Positions 33,696-42,997 of a stretch of DNA of 64,000 nt are shown piece after piece. Origin of the DNA: Haladaptatus salinisoli (GTDB lineage Archaea > Halobacteriota > Halobacteria > Halobacteriales > Haladaptataceae); contig NZ_CP085327.1 in assembly GCF_020614375.1 (NCBI RefSeq), forward strand, positions 1,116,001 through 1,180,000, given 5' to 3'. Both the position numbers and the translations under genes were made by a program. The first letter of the stretch is position 1. Each line of letters starts with the position of its first letter. The notes beneath the pieces were generated by a model. It had not been told where the DNA came from. It did not search any database and saw only the letters and a list, made by a program, of their open reading frames with translations.

Positions 33696-34535
33696 TCAGC
33701 AGTCGCCGTTCTCGCGGATTTCCTTCACGCGGGCGATGTTCCACTCGAATCCCTTCCCGTCTTCGTGCGGCGTTTCGAGGACGAGGGGGATGTCTTCGAG
33801 GTCGGGGTGATTGATGAGCGCGTCCATCCCCTCCTCGCCGATGCGACCCTCGCCGATGTGGGCGTGTTCGTCCTTGTTCGTCCCGCACTCGTGTTTCGAA
33901 TCGTTCAGGTGGATGCACCGGAGGTGCTCCAGTCCGACCACGTCGTCGAACTCCGCCACGGCCCCCTCGACGCCCTCGCGGGTGGAGAGGTCGTAACCCG
34001 CCGCGAACGCGTGGGCCGTGTCGAGGCAGACGTCGAGGTCCTGCTCCGACCGGGAGAGCACCTCCTTCAGGTGCTCGAAGTCGCCGCCGAGTTTCGTCCC
34101 GCTTCCGGCGTCGCTCTCGATGAGGACGGTGACGCCGTCGGGAACGTCCAGTTCGTCCAGCGCGCTAGCGGCGTTGTCGAGGCCGCCGTCGACGCCCGCG
34201 CCGGTGTGCGCGCCGAGGTGGACGTTCACGTACTCGACGCCGAGTTTGGCCGCCGCGTCCACCTCCTTTTGCATACTGTCGATGGATTTCGCGCGGAGGT
34301 CGTCCTTCGGCGTACAGAGGTTGACGAGATACGACGAGTGGATGACCCACGGGCCGTCGAGGTGCGTCGCGGTCCCGTCGCGGAACGACGCCGCTTCCTC
34401 GTCGCCGATGTTCGGGTCCTGCCACACCTGCGGGGAGTGCGTGAATATCTGTCCGCAGTTGCCGCCGACGTCCAACTGGCGCTCCACGGCGTTGTCAACG
34501 CCGCCCGCAACGGAAACGTGTGCTCCGACTCGCAT
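33696..34535 (-). CDS. nfo: Deoxyribonuclease IV (AP endonuclease)
   Basis: TIM-barrel, zinc-dependent endonuclease IV (279 residues) that cuts at abasic sites in base-excision repair. The start [29 protein letters not shown] near 105, [13 protein letters not shown] near 170 and the [20 protein letters not shown] block supply the metal-binding His/Asp/Glu set. Length agrees with the family. Monocistronic. Confidence 0.95.
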   Translation of the reverse strand: MRVGAHVSVAGGVDNAVERQLDVGGNCGQIFTHSPQVWQDPNIGDEEAASFRDGTATHLDGPWVIHSSYLVNLCTPKDDLRAKSIDSMQKEVDAAAKLGVEYVNVHLGAHTGAGVDGGLDNAASALDELDVPDGVTVLIESDAGSGTKLGGDFEHLKEVLSRSEQDLDVCLDTAHAFAAGYDLSTREGVEGAVAEFDDVVGLEHLRCIHLNDSKHECGTNKDEHAHIGEGRIGEEGMDALINHPDLEDIPLVLETPHEDGKGFEWNIARVKEIRENGDC

Positions 34536-34658
34536 GTACGCTGACTAATAATCCGGGGGTCAAATGCACTTCGACTAGCGGTCGCCGGGGCGAAACCGGA
34601 ACCGGTCGAGTCGGGGAAAATCGATGGAACCATCGACGAGCCGACGCGACGCTCTTCG

Positions 34659-35126
34659 ATGCGGAAGGTAGCCGTCGAGGCGGTCGATTCGTTCGTCAGC
34701 GCCGCGGACGTGTTTCGACCCCTCTCCGCCGCCCTCGGAACCGAACGCGTCGCCGTCAACTACTACGAACTCGCCCCCGGCGATAGCTTCGGCTTCTGCT
34801 ATCACCGCCACCACGAGCAAGAGGAGGTGTTCTACGTCCAGTCCGGTACGGCGACGTTCGAGACCGAATCCGGACTCGCGACCGTCGACGCCGGGGAACT
34901 CGTGCGGTTCGCGCCGGGCGAGTTTCAGCGCGGAACGAACCGGGGGCCGGAGCGCGTCGTCGCGCTGGCGCTCGGCGCGCCGCGCGTCGAGGACGAGCGG
35001 GTCGACCTCCGGCGCGACTGTCCCGAGTGCGGGGAGCGAACCGGGGCGAAACTCGCGCGGGAGGACGAGGTAATCGTCGCCGAGTGCGCCGACTGCGGGG
35101 CCGAGACGGGGCGGTTCACGCGGTAG
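34659..35126 (+). CDS. Cupin-domain protein with C-terminal zinc ribbon
   Basis: A 155-residue protein. The single-barrel cupin (30-115) shows YHRHHEQEEVFYVQSG (metal-binding His/His/Glu) and the second motif LVRFAPGEFQRGTNRG. A short C-terminal zinc ribbon has CPEC and CADC knuckles. The combination is common in haloarchaea, role unknown. Its 3' end overlaps the 3' end of the convergent lipoate ligase-family gene by 11 bases. Confidence 0.85.
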   Translation: MRKVAVEAVDSFVSAADVFRPLSAALGTERVAVNYYELAPGDSFGFCYHRHHEQEEVFYVQSGTATFETESGLATVDAGELVRFAPGEFQRGTNRGPERVVALALGAPRVEDERVDLRRDCPECGERTGAKLAREDEVIVAECADCGAETGRFTR

Positions 35127-35925
35127 GGTCGGTGCGCCGCCTCGTCCACTCGTCGCTCCCGAACTTCTCGCGCGCGTGCTCTCGCGCGCGGGACAGTTCG
35201 TCGTCCGTCCACGCTCCCTCGTCGGCGTCCCCCCAGTCGCGGAGCGCCTCCTCGACCGCGGCGACGGCTTCCTCGCGGTCGATTCCGGCCTCCTCTCGGA
35301 CGGTCGTCACGCGCTCGCGGAACTCCTCGGGCGTCGTCCGCGGGTCGGCGAACGTGGCGAGGTGGCGCTCCGCGTCGAGCGCGAACTTCAGCGAACCGTG
35401 CTGGATGACGGCGTCCTTCCGCCGATACTGGGCGTTTCCGCTGATCTTCCGACCGTTCGCCACCACGTCGTGGGCGGGGTGCAGTTCCCGGAGGTAGCAC
35501 GCCGGTTGGTGGATGGCGGGGAGCTTTTCGTCGGAGAACGCCGCGTCGATTCCCATGCGCTCGAAGGCGTCGAAGACGGGTTCGCAGAGCAGTTCGTACG
35601 TCTCCATCAGATTCCCGGGGAGTTCGGCGGCGGGGGCGACGATGGAGTAGGAGATGTCGCCGACGTTGTCGTGGTAGATGCCGCCGCCGCCGGTCGGTCG
35701 TCGGGTGACCGTGATGCCCTCGCGCTCGCAGAACTCCCAGTCCACCGTCTCGGAGTCCTGTCGGTAGCCGAGCGACAGCGTGCTCGGTTCCCAGCGATAC
35801 ACGCGGAGGGTGCGCGGTCCCCCTTCGGCGGCGGTCTCCGCCGCGATCTCGTCCAGCGCCATGTTCGGCGGCCCGTCCCGCGACTCCTCCCGAATCAGCC
35901 GCCACTCCTCGTCCGCGAGCGTCAT
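35116..35925 (-). CDS. lplA: Lipoate-protein ligase A family protein
   Basis: Biotin/lipoate ligase-fold enzyme (269 residues). RRPTGGGGIYHD at about 75-86 is the substrate loop, and NGRKISGNAQYRRKDAVIQH contains the catalytic lysine. It would adenylate and attach lipoate (or octanoate) to E2 or glycine-cleavage H protein. Whether it is a true ligase or an octanoyltransferase needs biochemistry. Convergent overlap with the cupin gene. Confidence 0.85.
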   Translation of the reverse strand: MTLADEEWRLIREESRDGPPNMALDEIAAETAAEGGPRTLRVYRWEPSTLSLGYRQDSETVDWEFCEREGITVTRRPTGGGGIYHDNVGDISYSIVAPAAELPGNLMETYELLCEPVFDAFERMGIDAAFSDEKLPAIHQPACYLRELHPAHDVVANGRKISGNAQYRRKDAVIQHGSLKFALDAERHLATFADPRTTPEEFRERVTTVREEAGIDREEAVAAVEEALRDWGDADEGAWTDDELSRAREHAREKFGSDEWTRRRTDPTA

Positions 35926-36054
35926 GTGCGGAGAATGGAGGAGGCGGGTAATGTGGGTTGCGGACGGCGCTTCGCCGAGCGGTCGGTCTCCGGCGCGTCC
36001 GACGGTCCCTCGGAACGGGGCGGCGTCGGCGATGCAGACGCCCGCTCCCTCGGT

Positions 36055-36528
36055 TCAGCGCTCGAACGTCCCCGTAAACTGCGCTTCGGCGATTCGGACG
36101 TCTTCGAGCGCGTCGTCCAGTTCGCGGCGGGGGAGACCCGGTTCGAGATCCAGCGTCTCCTCGACGGCGACGAGTCGGAACCGGTACTCGTGCGTGCCGT
36201 GTCCCTCCGGCGGACAGGGGCCGCGGTAGCCCACCTCGCCGAAGTCGTTCCGCCCTTGGCGCGCGCCGTCGAGCGTGCCGACCGTCTCGGTCTGCGGAAC
36301 GTCCTCGTGAATTTCGACCGTGTTCGGCGGCAGGTTCCAGACGAGCCAGTGGGCGAACGTCGTGTCCGGCGCGTCCGGATCGTCCACGATGACGGCGAGC
36401 GATTCGGCCTCGTCGGGGACGTCGGCGACGGTCAGCTCCGGCGAGACGTCCTCCCCTTCGCAGGTGAACTTCTCGGGTATCGATTCGCCGTGGGTGAACG
36501 CCGACGTTCGAATCGAGAGGTCGGTCAT
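36055..36528 (-). CDS. PEBP family protein (YbhB/YbcL type)
   Basis: Phosphatidylethanolamine-binding-protein fold (157 residues): the DDPDAPDTTFAHWLVWNLPP block, GYRGPCPPEGHGTHEYRFRL near 100 and a C-terminal ELDDALEDVRIAEAQFTG match the bacterial/archaeal YbhB/YbcL subgroup. Cytosolic, no signal peptide. Ligand and role unknown. Confidence 0.9.
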   Translation of the reverse strand: MTDLSIRTSAFTHGESIPEKFTCEGEDVSPELTVADVPDEAESLAVIVDDPDAPDTTFAHWLVWNLPPNTVEIHEDVPQTETVGTLDGARQGRNDFGEVGYRGPCPPEGHGTHEYRFRLVAVEETLDLEPGLPRRELDDALEDVRIAEAQFTGTFER

Positions 36529-36638
36529 GTGCGGCGATTCGACGGCGATATTAATAGACGTGGCGGCGAGTTCGAGGGCAGTCGTTCACCGCGATGGTCG
36601 GGCACGGGCGGCGTTCTCCGACGGAATCGCGCGGTGGA

Positions 36639-37922
36639 TCAGCCCGTCGTCTGGCCGGGAACGAAGACGACGTCGACGGCGACGTCTCGTCCGGTCTCTC
36701 GCGTCAGTCGATCGTCTACTCGTCGCGCGACGTCGGGCGGTATCCGTTCGTTCGGTCGATGTTCCGCGACGACGACTACCTCGGCGGGCCTATCGAGAAG
36801 CACGTCGTCCACGTCGTAGTCGACGCGAACCGACTCGACTTTCATCTCACCGAACAGTCCGTCGTCGAACATCGCTTCGACCTCGGTTTTCGTGCTTTGC
36901 TCGACGTTACCGACTTCGAAGGACGCCCACGTGACGGCACCGAGGACGACCGACAACAGGGCGATACCGAGGAGGATGACACCGATGCGGACGCGGACTA
37001 TCCGGCGAGCTTGCTCCGCGTTTTCGCCTCTTTCGGGGCGGTATCCGGCGACCCAGAACAGGATCAACGCCGAGAGGTTGATGGCGAGCAGGTTCACGAG
37101 AACGAGCACGCCAGCAGCGATGGTGACGTCGGGGTACCCCCACGCCAACCCGAGACCCGAAGTCGCGGCGGGCGGGATGAGCGCCACCGCGATGGCGACG
37201 CCAACCAGTGCCGACCCTGCCCCCCGCATGATGCTCACGGCACCGGCGATACCCGAACCCAGTGCCAGAAAGAGGGAGAGAAAATTCGGCGTCGTCCGCT
37301 CGAGAACCTGCGGAATCGTCCGTATGTCGACGGGCGGGAGGAGGACGGTATCTTTCAAGAGCAGTCCGAAGACGGCGGCCGTGGCGATCGCCGCGAGGAG
37401 ACCGGTTACCTGAAGTGTTACACCTCTGGACGTCATGTCGGAGTTCGCGAGAACCGCCCCGACGCTGGCGGAGATTGCCGGTCCCATCAGCGGCGCGATG
37501 ACCATCGCACCGATAATGGTCGCCGCCGAATCGAGTAACAGACCGGTCGTCGCGATGAGCGTGCTCACGGTGAGAAAGATGAAGAACGTCGAGGCCGCGG
37601 GCGCGAGGTCTTCCGATCGAGCGACGAGTTCGTCCCGCGAGATTCGATAGCCGCCGTATCGCTCCTTCAAGCCGCCGAGTTTCTCGGAGACGACCGTTTC
37701 CGTCGACATGACGATGGTGTAGGAGTCTTCCTTGATGCCCGCCGCGTACAACCGGTCGAGCACGGGTTCGACGCCGGCTTCGGGAACTGGAAAGGAGACC
37801 AGCGCTTCGAAGTCGCCACGACCCGTCTCCTCCCAGACCGCGTAATCGATCCCCTCGTCGTCGAGCGCGGAGAGCACGTCCGACCGATCCCCCTCCGGAA
37901 TAAGCACCTGAACGAGACGCAT
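36639..37922 (-). CDS. DUF389 / TIGR00341 family membrane protein
   Basis: A 427-residue protein. A cytosolic ferredoxin-like domain (1-80, MRLVQVLIPEGDRSDVLSAL) is followed by about six membrane spans with the conserved AATIIGAMVIAPLMGPAISA loop and GAGSALVGVAIAVALIPPAA. A C-terminal soluble domain (about 325-427) may be a second sensor. Family function is unknown; a transport or channel role is usual speculation. Confidence 0.88.
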   Translation of the reverse strand: MRLVQVLIPEGDRSDVLSALDDEGIDYAVWEETGRGDFEALVSFPVPEAGVEPVLDRLYAAGIKEDSYTIVMSTETVVSEKLGGLKERYGGYRISRDELVARSEDLAPAASTFFIFLTVSTLIATTGLLLDSAATIIGAMVIAPLMGPAISASVGAVLANSDMTSRGVTLQVTGLLAAIATAAVFGLLLKDTVLLPPVDIRTIPQVLERTTPNFLSLFLALGSGIAGAVSIMRGAGSALVGVAIAVALIPPAATSGLGLAWGYPDVTIAAGVLVLVNLLAINLSALILFWVAGYRPERGENAEQARRIVRVRIGVILLGIALLSVVLGAVTWASFEVGNVEQSTKTEVEAMFDDGLFGEMKVESVRVDYDVDDVLLDRPAEVVVVAEHRPNERIPPDVARRVDDRLTRETGRDVAVDVVFVPGQTTG

Positions 37923-38110
37923 GCAACGGTTACGCGTCCATCGAGTATAATAGATATGAAATTACAACGGCCCTATAATTTCGAGTTTGGGATTACGGTC
38001 GACCGCTACGGTTCGTCGATCTGCGAGCGCGGCCCGAGAGGTTCGAACTCGCCGCGCCCGAGTGATGCGAAGTCGCTCGTTTCGCGGTCGGTCGCTTTCG
38101 ACGCCGTCCC

Positions 38111-38515
38111 CTATTCGCGCTCCCAGAGGACGGCCTCCCCCGCGTCGAGGGTCGACGTTTCGAGGTCGAACTCGCCGGTCGGCAGGTCGTGTTCGTCGTA
38201 CTCCCAGTCGTCGGTGCTCGCGACCCACGTCAGGGTGAACAGTCGATTTTCCCGCGGGTAGTAGACGGTGACGCGCTCTTCGAGGATGGTGACGGCCGCC
38301 GCGTCCAGCGAATCGTCGGCCGGGGGGACCTCGGCGTTGGAGATGGGAATCTCGCCGACGAGCGCGTCGCCGTCGACGGCCGAGTCGCGGGTCGTCGACT
38401 GCGGGTTGACGACCGGCACAGCGACCTCCAGCACCTCGTGTTCGTCGTCACCGTTCCGCGGCTCCCATCTGCGGCGTCGGAGTTCGACGCCGCGGTCTGG
38501 CGTTTCCTCTCTCAT
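38111..38515 (-). CDS. Hypothetical acidic protein
   Basis: Unrecognised 134-residue soluble protein with a beta-rich core (AAVTILEERVTVYYPRENRL, FTLTWVASTDDWEYDEHDLP). Its ATG overlaps the stop of a 22-codon frame (38512-38580, MERVEHGDTVSVSEAVEAEP and RT), suggesting either a coupled leader peptide or a mis-split N-terminus. No family recognised. Confidence 0.6.
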   Translation of the reverse strand: MREETPDRGVELRRRRWEPRNGDDEHEVLEVAVPVVNPQSTTRDSAVDGDALVGEIPISNAEVPPADDSLDAAAVTILEERVTVYYPRENRLFTLTWVASTDDWEYDEHDLPTGEFDLETSTLDAGEAVLWERE

Positions 38516-38675
38516 GTCCGTGGTTCGGCCTCGACGGCCTCCGAGACGCTGACGGTGTCACCGTGTTCGACTCGTTCCATAGCAACGAGAAACTGCGAGA
38601 CATCCGCGGAAAAGCGTTGTTGCCGACTCGGCTCGCGCCGACGAGAAACCGCTCCAAGCGGGTCGCCACCGCTCG

Positions 38676-39062
38676 TCACTCGGGGAGTTCGGCGAGCACG
38701 ATCCGGTTACCGTACGGGTCTTCGAAGTGGACGTGAACGCCGCTCTGGCTCGATTCCGGTTCGCCGAGGAACTCGACGCCTCGCGTCCGAAGCGTTTCGT
38801 ACGTTTCCCGACAGTCGTCCGCGTAGAAGACGAACGTCGGTTCACGTCCCGTCTGGTTTCCGACCAACGCCCGTTCCTCGTCGCCGACCGCCTCCATCAA
38901 CCAGATGCCGACCGACGACGTCTCGGGGAGTCCGACGTGAACCGCGCGGAACCCGTCTTCGAGTTCGTCGTACAGCACGTCGAATCCGAGCGTCCCCGAG
39001 TAGAATTCTATCGCATCGTCGTAGTCCTCGACGAGGAGCGTCGTCCGTCCGATTTCCGTTAT
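38676..39062 (-). pseudogene. VOC (glyoxalase/bleomycin-resistance) protein lacking a start codon
   Basis: In frame from 39062 the sequence encodes a complete VOC domain: TEIGRTTLLVEDYDDAIEFY, SGTLGFDVLYDELEDGFRAV, ending VHVHFEDPYGNRIVLAELPE, 128 codons as expected. The codon at the family's start position is ATA, and the frame is closed by TGA a few codons earlier without any ATG, GTG or TTG. The first usable start (GTG, 38978) would remove the first beta-alpha unit. A near-duplicate GTGACGGAGATC lies one frame over at 39078. Likely a start-lost or frameshifted gene, or a sequence error. Confidence 0.6.
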
Positions 39063-39151
39063 CCTCGATCTCCGTCACTCCTCGAGCGGGGATAACCGTT
39101 CACCGCCGGGTGAACGTGAACGCATCCTCGGTCGCGGAGCGCCTCGCCCGG

Positions 39152-40291
39152 TCACCGCCGTCGGACGAACGCCTCGATGCGGTCCATCGCCTCGCGGAGG
39201 TCGGCCATCCCGGTCGCGTAGGAGACGCGCAGGTGGCCCGCACCGCCCGCGCCGAAAACGCTCCCCGGCACGACCGCGACGCCTTCCTCCCGGAGGAGGT
39301 CCTCGGCGAACGCCTCGTCGTCGCCGCCGCAGGAGGGGAAGGCGTAGAACGCGCCGCTCGCCTCGAAGCAGTCGAGTCCCATCTCGTCGAACCGCGAGAG
39401 CACGAATCGCCGCCGCCGGTTGTACTCGTCGCGCATCTCCGCGACGCTCTCCCCGCAACCGCGGAGCGCCTCCAGCGCGGCGTACTGGGCGGTCACCGGG
39501 GCCGAGAGCATCGAGTACTGGTGAATTCGGTTCATCGCGTCGATGGCTTCCTTCGGGCCGAGCGCGTACCCCAGTCGAAGCCCCGTCATCGCGTACGCCT
39601 TCGAGAATCCGTTGAACACGACCGTTCGCTCGCGCATCCCCGGGAGGCTGGCGATGGAGGTGTGGTCGCCGTCGTAGGTGAGCGCGGCGTAAATCTCGTC
39701 CGAGAGGACGAACAGGTCGTTGTCGCGGACGAAATCGGCGACCTCCCCGAGTTCGTCGCGGGTCATCGTCGCGCCCGTCGGGTTGTTGGGATAGCAGAGC
39801 ACCAGCGCCTCGGCGTCCGCCGCGCCCGCGCCTTCGAGCGCCTCGTACGTGAGCGCGAAGTCGTCGGCGGCACGGGTCGGCACGCGAACGGGTTCCCCGC
39901 CCGAGAAGACGATGCCGGGGACGTAGGAGATGTACGACGGTTGGTGAACCGCCACGCGGTCGTCGGGGTCGACCAGCGCCCGCATCGAGAGGTCGACGGC
40001 CTCGCTCGCGCCCGCCGTCACCAGAATCTCCTCCTCCGGTTCGTAATCGAGGTCGTACCGCCGGACGTGATTCGCTATCGCTTCGCGCAGGTCGCGTCGC
40101 CCGCGATTGGCGGTGTACGACGTTCGCCCGCGTTCCAGCGAGTCGATGGCGGCGGTGCGGGCGGCCCACGGCGCGGAGAAGTCCGGTTCGCCGACGCCGA
40201 GCGAGATGATGTCGTCTCGCTCCTCCGCGAGTTCGAAGAAGCGCCGTATTCCGGACGGCGGCACTCGGTCGACCCTGTCGGCTGGCTTCAT
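39152..40291 (-). CDS. PLP-dependent class I/II aminotransferase
   Basis: A 379-residue fold-type I aminotransferase with GVGEPDFSAP near 32, CYPNNPTGATMT near 165, SDEIYAALTY near 198 and the PLP lysine in NGFSKAYAMTGLRLGYALGP. Its start overlaps the stop of the Lrp-family gene by four bases, so the regulator and enzyme are co-translated. Many haloarchaeal genomes carry this pair; aspartate/aromatic specificity is likely but unproven. Confidence 0.92.
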   Translation of the reverse strand: MKPADRVDRVPPSGIRRFFELAEERDDIISLGVGEPDFSAPWAARTAAIDSLERGRTSYTANRGRRDLREAIANHVRRYDLDYEPEEEILVTAGASEAVDLSMRALVDPDDRVAVHQPSYISYVPGIVFSGGEPVRVPTRAADDFALTYEALEGAGAADAEALVLCYPNNPTGATMTRDELGEVADFVRDNDLFVLSDEIYAALTYDGDHTSIASLPGMRERTVVFNGFSKAYAMTGLRLGYALGPKEAIDAMNRIHQYSMLSAPVTAQYAALEALRGCGESVAEMRDEYNRRRRFVLSRFDEMGLDCFEASGAFYAFPSCGGDDEAFAEDLLREEGVAVVPGSVFGAGGAGHLRVSYATGMADLREAMDRIEAFVRRR

Positions 40292-40776
40292 GGCGAGACG
40301 GAGAGGCGGTCGTCCTCGTCGCGGTCGTCGAACTCGATGCCGCGCTTCTTGTACGTCTCCATGACGAAGTGGGTCACCGTCTGCGTCACCTCCGGAATCG
40401 GCGCGATCTGTTCGGAGACGAAGTTGGAAACGTCGTGCATCGACTCGCCCTCGACGTCGACCGCGAAGTCGTAATCACCGCTGACGAGACGCAGCGACGC
40501 TACTTCCGGAAACTTGGCGATTCGTCGCGCGATCTCCTCGTACCCCGTTTCGCGGTCGAGTTCGACGTTGAGTTCGACCTCCGCCTCCACGTGCTCTTCC
40601 GGTAGCCGATTCCAGTCGACGACGGCGTGATAGCCGCGGACGACTCCCTCCGATTCGAGTTCCGCGACGAGCGATTCGACCTCCGACTCCGACAGGCCCG
40701 TCTGTCGCGCGAGGTCGGGGGTGCTCTCGCGGGCGTTCGACAACAGGACGTTCAGCAGTTCCCGTTTCGCGTCCAT
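40288..40776 (-). CDS. Lrp/AsnC family transcriptional regulator
   Basis: A 162-residue feast/famine regulator. The N-terminal winged helix (MDAKRELLNVLLSNARESTP, LSESEVESLVAELESEGVV) is followed by a RAM-type ligand/oligomer domain (ARRIAKFPEVASLRLVSGDY, then DFAVDVEGESM). The ATG at 40776 is chosen over an upstream start that adds unrelated sequence. Overlap with the aminotransferase suggests it regulates that gene in response to an amino acid. Confidence 0.9.
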   Translation of the reverse strand: MDAKRELLNVLLSNARESTPDLARQTGLSESEVESLVAELESEGVVRGYHAVVDWNRLPEEHVEAEVELNVELDRETGYEEIARRIAKFPEVASLRLVSGDYDFAVDVEGESMHDVSNFVSEQIAPIPEVTQTVTHFVMETYKKRGIEFDDRDEDDRLSVSP

Positions 40777-41177
40777 GCGTTCCTCTTTCGGGGCCGGGCA
40801 CAAGAATCTGGCCGCACCTGCCAATCCTGCGCGAAGACGATGTTGGCGGAGCGACGAACGGCGGTCGGATATCGCCGCACCGCCGGATTCCATATCGCGG
40901 CATGGAATTTATCGTACGATTCGTCCGCGCTATCTCCGAACAGCGAACGACGAGCCGAAAAGCGCGCCGTTCGCCCGCGAGCCCCCGATTTGCGGTCGAA
41001 GTCGTCCGCCGATTTTGGCGTCGATGTCGGCGTTCGCGCATCGCGTCCGGTGAACCGCGGCGACGTCGAAAGCTCGAAGCGGACGTGACGCGTGGAGTTT
41101 ACGGGCGAAAATCGCTTGTCTCAGCTCGGTCGTGGTGTTGAAAAACGTCCGGGCGCTAAGCCGCCTCGGGTGATACG
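40777..41177. other. Intergenic region without recognisable gene
   Basis: About 400 bases between divergent genes. An imperfect palindrome around 40880-40905 (catatcgcggcatgg) and AT-rich tgttgaaaaacg at 41132-41143 are the only features seen. A 79-codon frame at 40902 is arginine-rich and looks like a shadow. Confidence 0.4.
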
Positions 41178-41604
41178 ATGAGTTGGCGAGACTTCGTCTT
41201 CCTCGCCGGAAACGTGTTCTCGCTCGTCGTGCTCGTCCCGATCCACCGCGACGAGATGGCGACCATCCCGCTCGGAACCGCCCTCCCGTCGGCCGTCATC
41301 GGACCGATTTACGAAACGGCCTTCGCCACCCTGGGGGTGACGCTCTCGGCGTTCGGGGCGATCCTCGCGGGGGTCGTGCGGAGCGCCATCGCGCTCCTCC
41401 GGTCGCCGAATCCGCTCGGCGGCTCCCCGGAGAAGACGCCGGGAGTGCACCCCTCGCCTCGGTCGCCCGAGACGCCCGACGGAGTACCGCCGCATCGCGA
41501 GACGGGAGACGCCGAGAAGCGGGGGAGAAATCGAAGCAGCGGTATCGCTATCGTCACGGTCCGGGTCGCAAATGCCTTACGCCGCGGACAGCTAGTTGCG
41601 CGTG
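41178..41604 (+). CDS. Hypothetical membrane protein with no own stop before rio2
   Basis: Starts MSWRDFVFLAGNVFSLVVLV, with a second hydrophobic segment TLGVTLSAFGAILAGVVRSA. These first 75 or so residues look like a small haloarchaeal membrane protein usually found upstream of a RIO kinase. The frame has no stop until 42545 and would run through the whole kinase gene in another frame (455 codons). The real C-terminus is therefore unclear: a frameshift or lost stop after about residue 75-120. The end given is only the base before the kinase start. Confidence 0.4.
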
Positions 41605-42522
41605 ATGGTTCGGAACGTCGCGCCGGAGATGGCCGAGCTCGAGCCGGAGGATTTCTATCTCCTCTCCGGCGTCGAGCAGGGGATGCGCTTCAGCGAGTGG
41701 GTGCAAAAGGAGAAGATTCCGAAGTTCTCGCGACTGACGGCCGAGGAGGTGGACTACCGAATCGACCGCTGTATCGACCGGGAGCTGCTGGAGCGCAAGA
41801 CCATCCAGTACGAGGGGTACACCCTCACCTTCGAGGGGTACGACGCGCTGGCGCTTCGGGCGTTCGCCGAACGCGATACGATTCAGGGCGTCGGCTCGCC
41901 GCTCGGGGTCGGAAAGGAGAGCGACGTGTACGAGGTGCAGTCGTTCCGCCCGCTCGCGCTGAAGTACCACCGCGAGGGGTACACCAACTTCCGCGAGGTG
42001 ATGAAAGAGCGCGACTACACGTCCGAACACGAGCACGTCTCGTGGCTCTACACGGCGCGGAAGGCCGCCGAACGCGAACACGGCGCGCTCGAAGCGCTGT
42101 ATCCCGACGTGAGCGTCCCCCGACCGATAGACCACAATCGCCACGCCATCGTGATGGAGAAGGTCGACGGCGTGGAACTCGCCCGCGCGAAGTTCGAGGA
42201 CGAACAGGTCGTGCCGGTGTTAAATCTCGTGCTCCGCGAGGTGAGCGAGGCCTACGAGCGCGGATACGTCCACGCGGACATGAGCGAGTACAACGTGTTC
42301 GTCAACAGCGAGGGCGTCACGGTCTTCGACTGGCCGCAGGCCGTCCCCACCGACCACCAGAACGCGGCGGAGTTCCTAGAGCGCGACGTGCGCAACGTGG
42401 TGAGCTACTTCCGCCGGAAGTACCCCCGTCTCGTCGGCGACGTGGACGTACCGAGCGTCGCGCGGGCCATCGCGGACGGACGGTTCGAGTCGGTGCGCGA
42501 CCACTCAGAGGACGAACGATAG
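41605..42522 (+). CDS. rio2: RIO2-type serine/threonine kinase/ATPase
   Basis: A 305-residue atypical kinase acting in small-ribosomal-subunit maturation. N-terminal winged helix (1-90), then the kinase fold: [10 protein letters not shown] at 101-110, catalytic lysine K120 in [17 protein letters not shown] at 223-230 and DWPQA at 242-246. The winged helix and motif spacing identify RIO2 rather than RIO1. ATG at 41605; a GTG one codon upstream is possible. Confidence 0.93.
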   Translation: MVRNVAPEMAELEPEDFYLLSGVEQGMRFSEWVQKEKIPKFSRLTAEEVDYRIDRCIDRELLERKTIQYEGYTLTFEGYDALALRAFAERDTIQGVGSPLGVGKESDVYEVQSFRPLALKYHREGYTNFREVMKERDYTSEHEHVSWLYTARKAAEREHGALEALYPDVSVPRPIDHNRHAIVMEKVDGVELARAKFEDEQVVPVLNLVLREVSEAYERGYVHADMSEYNVFVNSEGVTVFDWPQAVPTDHQNAAEFLERDVRNVVSYFRRKYPRLVGDVDVPSVARAIADGRFESVRDHSEDER

Positions 42523-42657
42523 CACCGCCAGCACGAGGAAGATGAGAACCAGCCACTTGGCGACGTCCATCGACAGCCCCGCGACGCCGCCCGCGCCCAT
42601 CGCTCCGGCGATTATCGCGAGGACGAAGAACGCGACCGCGAGTTCGAGGATGGCCAT
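42505..42657 (-). CDS. DUF1328-type small membrane protein
   Basis: A 50-residue protein: [50 protein letters not shown]. Two hydrophobic helices joined by a glycine-rich turn match the DUF1328 (YtjA-like) family. Its 3' end overlaps the convergent kinase gene by 18 bases. Function unknown. Confidence 0.85.
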   Translation of the reverse strand: MAILELAVAFFVLAIIAGAMGAGGVAGLSMDVAKWLVLIFLVLAVLSFVL

Positions 42658-42833
42658 CAGCGAGTCACCCCGTCGGTTTCGTATCGGGTTACGAAGTGCA
42701 TAGCTGAACTACAGCGTCGAACGACTTTTCACCGTGGCATGTCATAGCAAGGAGGTTATCAGAGTCGCGTCTTCGCGGTGAGCGCTCATCCCGCCGAGAA
42801 ATCGCCGAGTTCGGCCGGAGCGAAGACGAAGCC

Positions 42834-42839
42834 CTTAAA
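42834..42839 (+). promoter_or_regulatory. TATA-like element of the rpl15e transcript
   Basis: CTTAAA at 42834-42839 in gcccttaaac. With the usual spacing, transcription would begin near 42865, leaving an unusually long leader of about 130 bases before rpl15e. Confidence 0.4.
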
Positions 42840-42865
42840 CCCGTGAACCGGGAAATCCCGGGTAA

Positions 42866-42995
42866 CTCGCTGGACGACGGGCACCAGCGGGCACCTGCGA
42901 ACGCAGGCCGGAATGTGGCGTGCGCGGTTCGTCGAACCGCGCGAAGGCGGTCTTCCGCCGAACGCGCTGAACCACTCGACGCCCGTGGTGATAGA
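42866..42995 (+). ncRNA. Structured leader RNA (or independent small RNA) before rpl15e
   Basis: Three consecutive strong hairpins: CCTGC-GAAC-GCAGG (42894-42907), arms GCGCGGTTCG and CGAACCGCGC around one base (42922-42942), and GGCGG-TCTT-CCGCC (42946-42959). Haloarchaeal mRNAs are normally leaderless, so a leader this long and structured is unusual and suggests either ribosomal-protein autoregulation or a separate ncRNA. I recognise no Rfam family. Confidence 0.4.
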
Positions 42996-42997
42996 CC

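Noticed and set aside
40902..41141. 79-codon plus-strand frame in the lrp leader region
   Set aside because: Arginine-rich, no hydrophobic or domain pattern, no promoter at the right distance.
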